The notes under the pieces: generated by a model | What the model saw: the letters and a program-made list of their open reading frames with translations, nothing else | Told to the model about the DNA's origin: nothing | Database searches by the model: none | DNA from: Melanocharis versteri | Taxonomy: Eukaryota; Chordata; Aves; Passeriformes; Melanocharitidae | Direction of reading: 5' to 3' | Assembly (NCBI GenBank): GCA_013397845.1 | Contig: VZTG01001078.1 | Coordinates: forward strand, 289,291 to 353,290 | Length of the DNA: 64,000 nt | In this document: in pieces, positions 60,901 to 64,000 of the stretch | Layout of the letters: the number at the start of each line of letters is the position of its first letter | Numbering within the stretch: position 1 is the first letter of the stretch | Program-made: the position numbers and the translations under genes

Positions 60901-63900
60901 CTGAAATATGAGAAGAAATTGAAATATCTTATGGGTAGGAAACAATCATTTAACTTCCCCTTGATTAAGAATGGCAAAGAAAAAGCAAGTAAGCCACTTA
61001 CAGCTTCTTCTTATGCAATTTAGCATCTGGTGGATTTAATACAGAGAACTAAATTTAAAATTGCTAACAATTTCATTTGTCAGGGGAAAAAAATCCACAA
61101 TCTTCAATGTTTTCTTCTTTATTCTTGGACTAGTATTCTGCTCTTCTTATGGTAAAGATTATTCTGAGTCTATTTGAATTATGCTTCATACATAAGCAGC
61201 GTGCACCAGTATGATACAGAAAACAAAGTTATAAGAGTACAAGTACATCTTGACAACTGCATTATAGCCCCACAATGTAACAGATGAGGCTGCACACCCT
61301 GGACAAGGTAAATTAATTTAGTATCCCGACCAGAATGTCCACTGAGAATGGAATCTCTCCATTACAGTCTAATTTTGGTTTCCTATCTAGTTCAAAGCTT
61401 TGTCTAAGAAACTCTCTGACGTAGGACAATCCATCTTCGTGTCGCTCGCAGACAGCTGAAGCCTCTTGCTTATGCAATTTATTGACACTTTATGGCTGCC
61501 TTTAGTACTTGTGTAGTTATCGCCCCTTTCCAAATGCAATTTCAGCTGACTGTGACTAAGTGCCAGCTTTGAGGAAGAGAGTAATGAAGAGTAGATAGCA
61601 CTTTAGGTAAAATATTAAACCTCTGTAGGAGTAGCTAGGATGCCTTTAATTTGTTTTCAAACTAATACTCTCAAGCCTAACAGCGCTGGAGTTTCTTTAG
61701 TGTTAAGTGCTTGCACTATTCTCCAGTTTCCTTACAGAATCAGACATTTTTTTAATTACCAGGAACACCAGACATGACTACATGAAAAGAGGTTGTAATG
61801 AGGTGGGGGTCAGTCTCTTCTCCCAAGTAGAAACTGATGGGACAAGAGGAAACAGCCTCAAGTTGTGCCAGGGGATGTTTAGGTTGGATATTAGGAAAAA
61901 TTCCTTCACTGAAAGAGTTGTCAAGCAAAGGAGCAGGGAAGTGGTTGAGTCACCATCCCTGGAGGGATTTAAAAGCTATGTAGCTGTGACACATGGGGAC
62001 ACAGTTTAGTGGTGGGATTGGCACTGTTGGGTTAATGGCTGGACTTAATGATCTAAAGGGATCTTTCCACCCAGTGGTGGGTGAAAGGTTGGATTTGATG
62101 ATCCTAATCATAAAGGTCTTTTCCATCCGAAGTGAATCTATGATTTTGTGCCCCCATTTCATAAAACTTCCCTTTGGATTTCATTAAGGCAAACTGAAAC
62201 AATATTTACTGATTTTTGTATGTTGATATACTTCAAATTAATTTTGCTTAAATGAAGAATTTACCTTTACACTTAGGAAGAAACAAGAAATCTAAAGTTA
62301 TTGAATCCATAAAACAATTATCAAGGCTGTGTATGCTGTAGAAACAGCTTCTTCATGGAAATCTCTGGAACAGCACTCAGTTTGTAGGCCCTTCTCATGC
62401 ATTGACATGTTTGTTGGCCTTCTGCAAATTTCTTCCATTTATTCCCCAATGTTCCTCCCATTTATAACTACTAGGGTTGAACCTTTTCTCAGCTGAATGG
62501 GAGAGAGCAGAATTTTTACTGCTGAGGAGTTCATCAGTACAGCTGTTCATCGCTCAGCTGACACCATAATGTTCTGGTTTTGACAAATGTAACTACAGGG
62601 CAAATCATTATTCTTCGTCACAGGCAAAACCTATGAATGGGAAAACCATTTAGAGGCACCAAGAGCACATTTCACCTCTGGGAATTATTGGTACACGCTC
62701 TCCTAGGAAGTCAAATGGATGCAGGTGGAACAGCCTTTAAATCCAGTGGCTCTGGGAAGAATACATCTTTCAGCACCACAGGCAGGCTGTGTTTTTGGCT
62801 CTGAAGCAGATTTTGTTGCTTGGTTGAGACAAATTAGTCTTTATTTGTGACATCGTGGTTCCCCTGGGAGACCCCTGCCATCAGCTTCCTCAGCTGTGGT
62901 GGTGTCACTCCTGGGGAGGGTGACTGTACAGAGGCCAACGGCAGCAGCTGCTTGTTCTGGCTGTTCCTCTGCATTTCAGCTCTGGCCCTGGGAAAACACG
63001 TCATGTGGAATTCCTGCCCTTCATACCGGGCTGTGTCCCAGCCATCGCAGCATTCAAGGGAAGGATGCCTGTAAATCCTCTCCTTTAAGAATCTCCCGCA
63101 GGAGGAAAGAGATCACAGCACAGTGACAAGAATGGCCTTCCTGTCATCTTCAGCTATTCTGAGAGCCTCTCCATCCTCTCACTTTGTCTCCTCTGCACCT
63201 AAGAGAGGAGAAAGGCATCTGGTCCTACAGTTTCAGCAATGGGGAAAAATGGAGCTATCGAAGCAAAGCAAAAGAACAGTATACTACTGTAATCATCTTG
63301 AAGAGAGGAGAAAATGTGCATTAATACCATGTCACTCCAGATTATGAAGTAGGGCATCTACACAATTTTTAGATTGCATTCAGATCACTTAAGAGAGCAG
63401 AGTTTTCCCCTGCAATTTGCCTTTATTCTCTAAATTATCCAAGAAAGTACTTTGAATAGCACATTTATGATGCATTAATTAAATACATTTAACTTGCATA
63501 TGGGTCTATTAACTGACATGGTGAAATTTTAATTTTTTGTAATCATGACTCTTTAGTCATTACCTTTAATGAAATTAGAGTAAAAAGGCCTGAATGTAGT
63601 ATTATAGTTTAAAAATGTAATTTTCACTAGAAATCAGAGAAAATTGAAATAATCAGACCATTAAAGACACAAAACTCTATATTAGAGCAACTTAACCTGA
63701 AGGCTTAATTAAATATAATGCAAAAGGTTGTTAGCATTTTTGTGAACCTCAAAACAATGCCTTTTCATTAAAGTAGGTATTACAAGCGAGATTACATTTT
63801 TGTTGACACTAGTATACTTCAAGATCAAAGGCACAAGCAGGTTCAATGTTCTGTTCTTGTACTCTTTGTTTCCCTGTATGTGATTTTTGTTTTTTAAGCT

Positions 63901-64000
63901 ACTTTCCTCTTTGACAATGAAACATGAAAGCCACGCTGGCGAACGTTTTGCCAAATAAGCACAAAGCTCACTCCGTCTGAAAAAAAAATGCAGAACCCAT
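60901..64000 (-). other. NCKAP5: Start of the next upstream NCKAP5 intron
   Basis: Sequence 5' of the first readable exon. It contains the CR1 copy at 61795-62152 and an exon-like open segment at 61312-61570 that does not match the protein expected here. Otherwise AT-rich with no recognised exon up to the window edge. Confidence 0.6.
61795..62152 (+). mobile_element. CR1 LINE, 5'-truncated 3' end with an internal tail duplication
   Basis: Recognised by the CR1 string of CTTCTCCCAAGTAG, GGGACAAGAGGAAACAGCC, CAAGTTGTGCCAGGGGATG, TTTAGGTTGGATATTAGG, GTGGTGGGATTGGCACTG, GGTCTTTTCCATCC and the terminal TCTATGATTTTG. About 350 bases of the 3' part remain. The open frame at 61707-62009 only spans this element and is not a gene. 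The stretch GGACTTAATGATCTAAAGGG near 62040 and GGATTTGATGATCCTAATC near 62093 are two versions of the same tail segment. Confidence 0.88.

Noticed and set aside
61707..62009. 100-codon plus-strand frame
   Set aside because: It lies largely within the 3' noncoding part of a CR1 element.

Overview
The window looks like part of a bird chromosome (a reptile is less likely). The DNA is AT-rich, with one sharply bounded CpG island at the left edge, very long introns and fragments of CR1 LINEs, the usual avian retroposon. No prokaryotic gene organisation, tRNA, rRNA or CRISPR array was seen. The species cannot be named from sequence alone.

Almost the whole window is the 3' part of one gene on the minus strand, NCKAP5 (Nck-associated protein 5). 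I could read nine consecutive coding exons. In transcription order they are 60900-60712, 60239-56395 (a single 3.8-kb exon), 55698-55521, 51389-51311, 32801-32487, 30328-30192, 28765-28636, 26059-25872 and 2639-2358, which contains the stop. All eight introns have GT...AG ends and every phase joins (0, 2, 0, 1, 1, 0, 1, 0). The join gives 5343 nt, or 1780 residues plus a stop. The first, N-terminal exons of the gene lie beyond base 64000.

Downstream of the stop is a 3' UTR of about 1.3 kb (roughly 1015-2357) with a proximal and a distal polyadenylation signal. Less than 200 bases beyond the distal signal begins a CpG island (1-850). This is probably the promoter of the next gene to the left. 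In mammals the gene next to the NCKAP5 3' end is LYPD1, on the same strand, but no LYPD1 coding sequence is visible here, so that link is inference.

The introns hold about 55 kb of sequence with few recognisable elements: three CR1 pieces (10.2, 49.7 and 61.8-62.15 kb), a 17-copy 10-bp array (18451-18620), a 4-copy 49-bp array (33521-33716), a TA/CA microsatellite (24.4 kb), a few homopolymer tracts and some local GC-rich patches. The short open frames there look like chance frames apart from a handful flagged below. The most interesting lead is an exon-like segment at 39222-39297. Its phases are identical to those of the exon at 51311-51389, so it could be a mutually exclusive alternative exon. 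No new multi-gene system was found.
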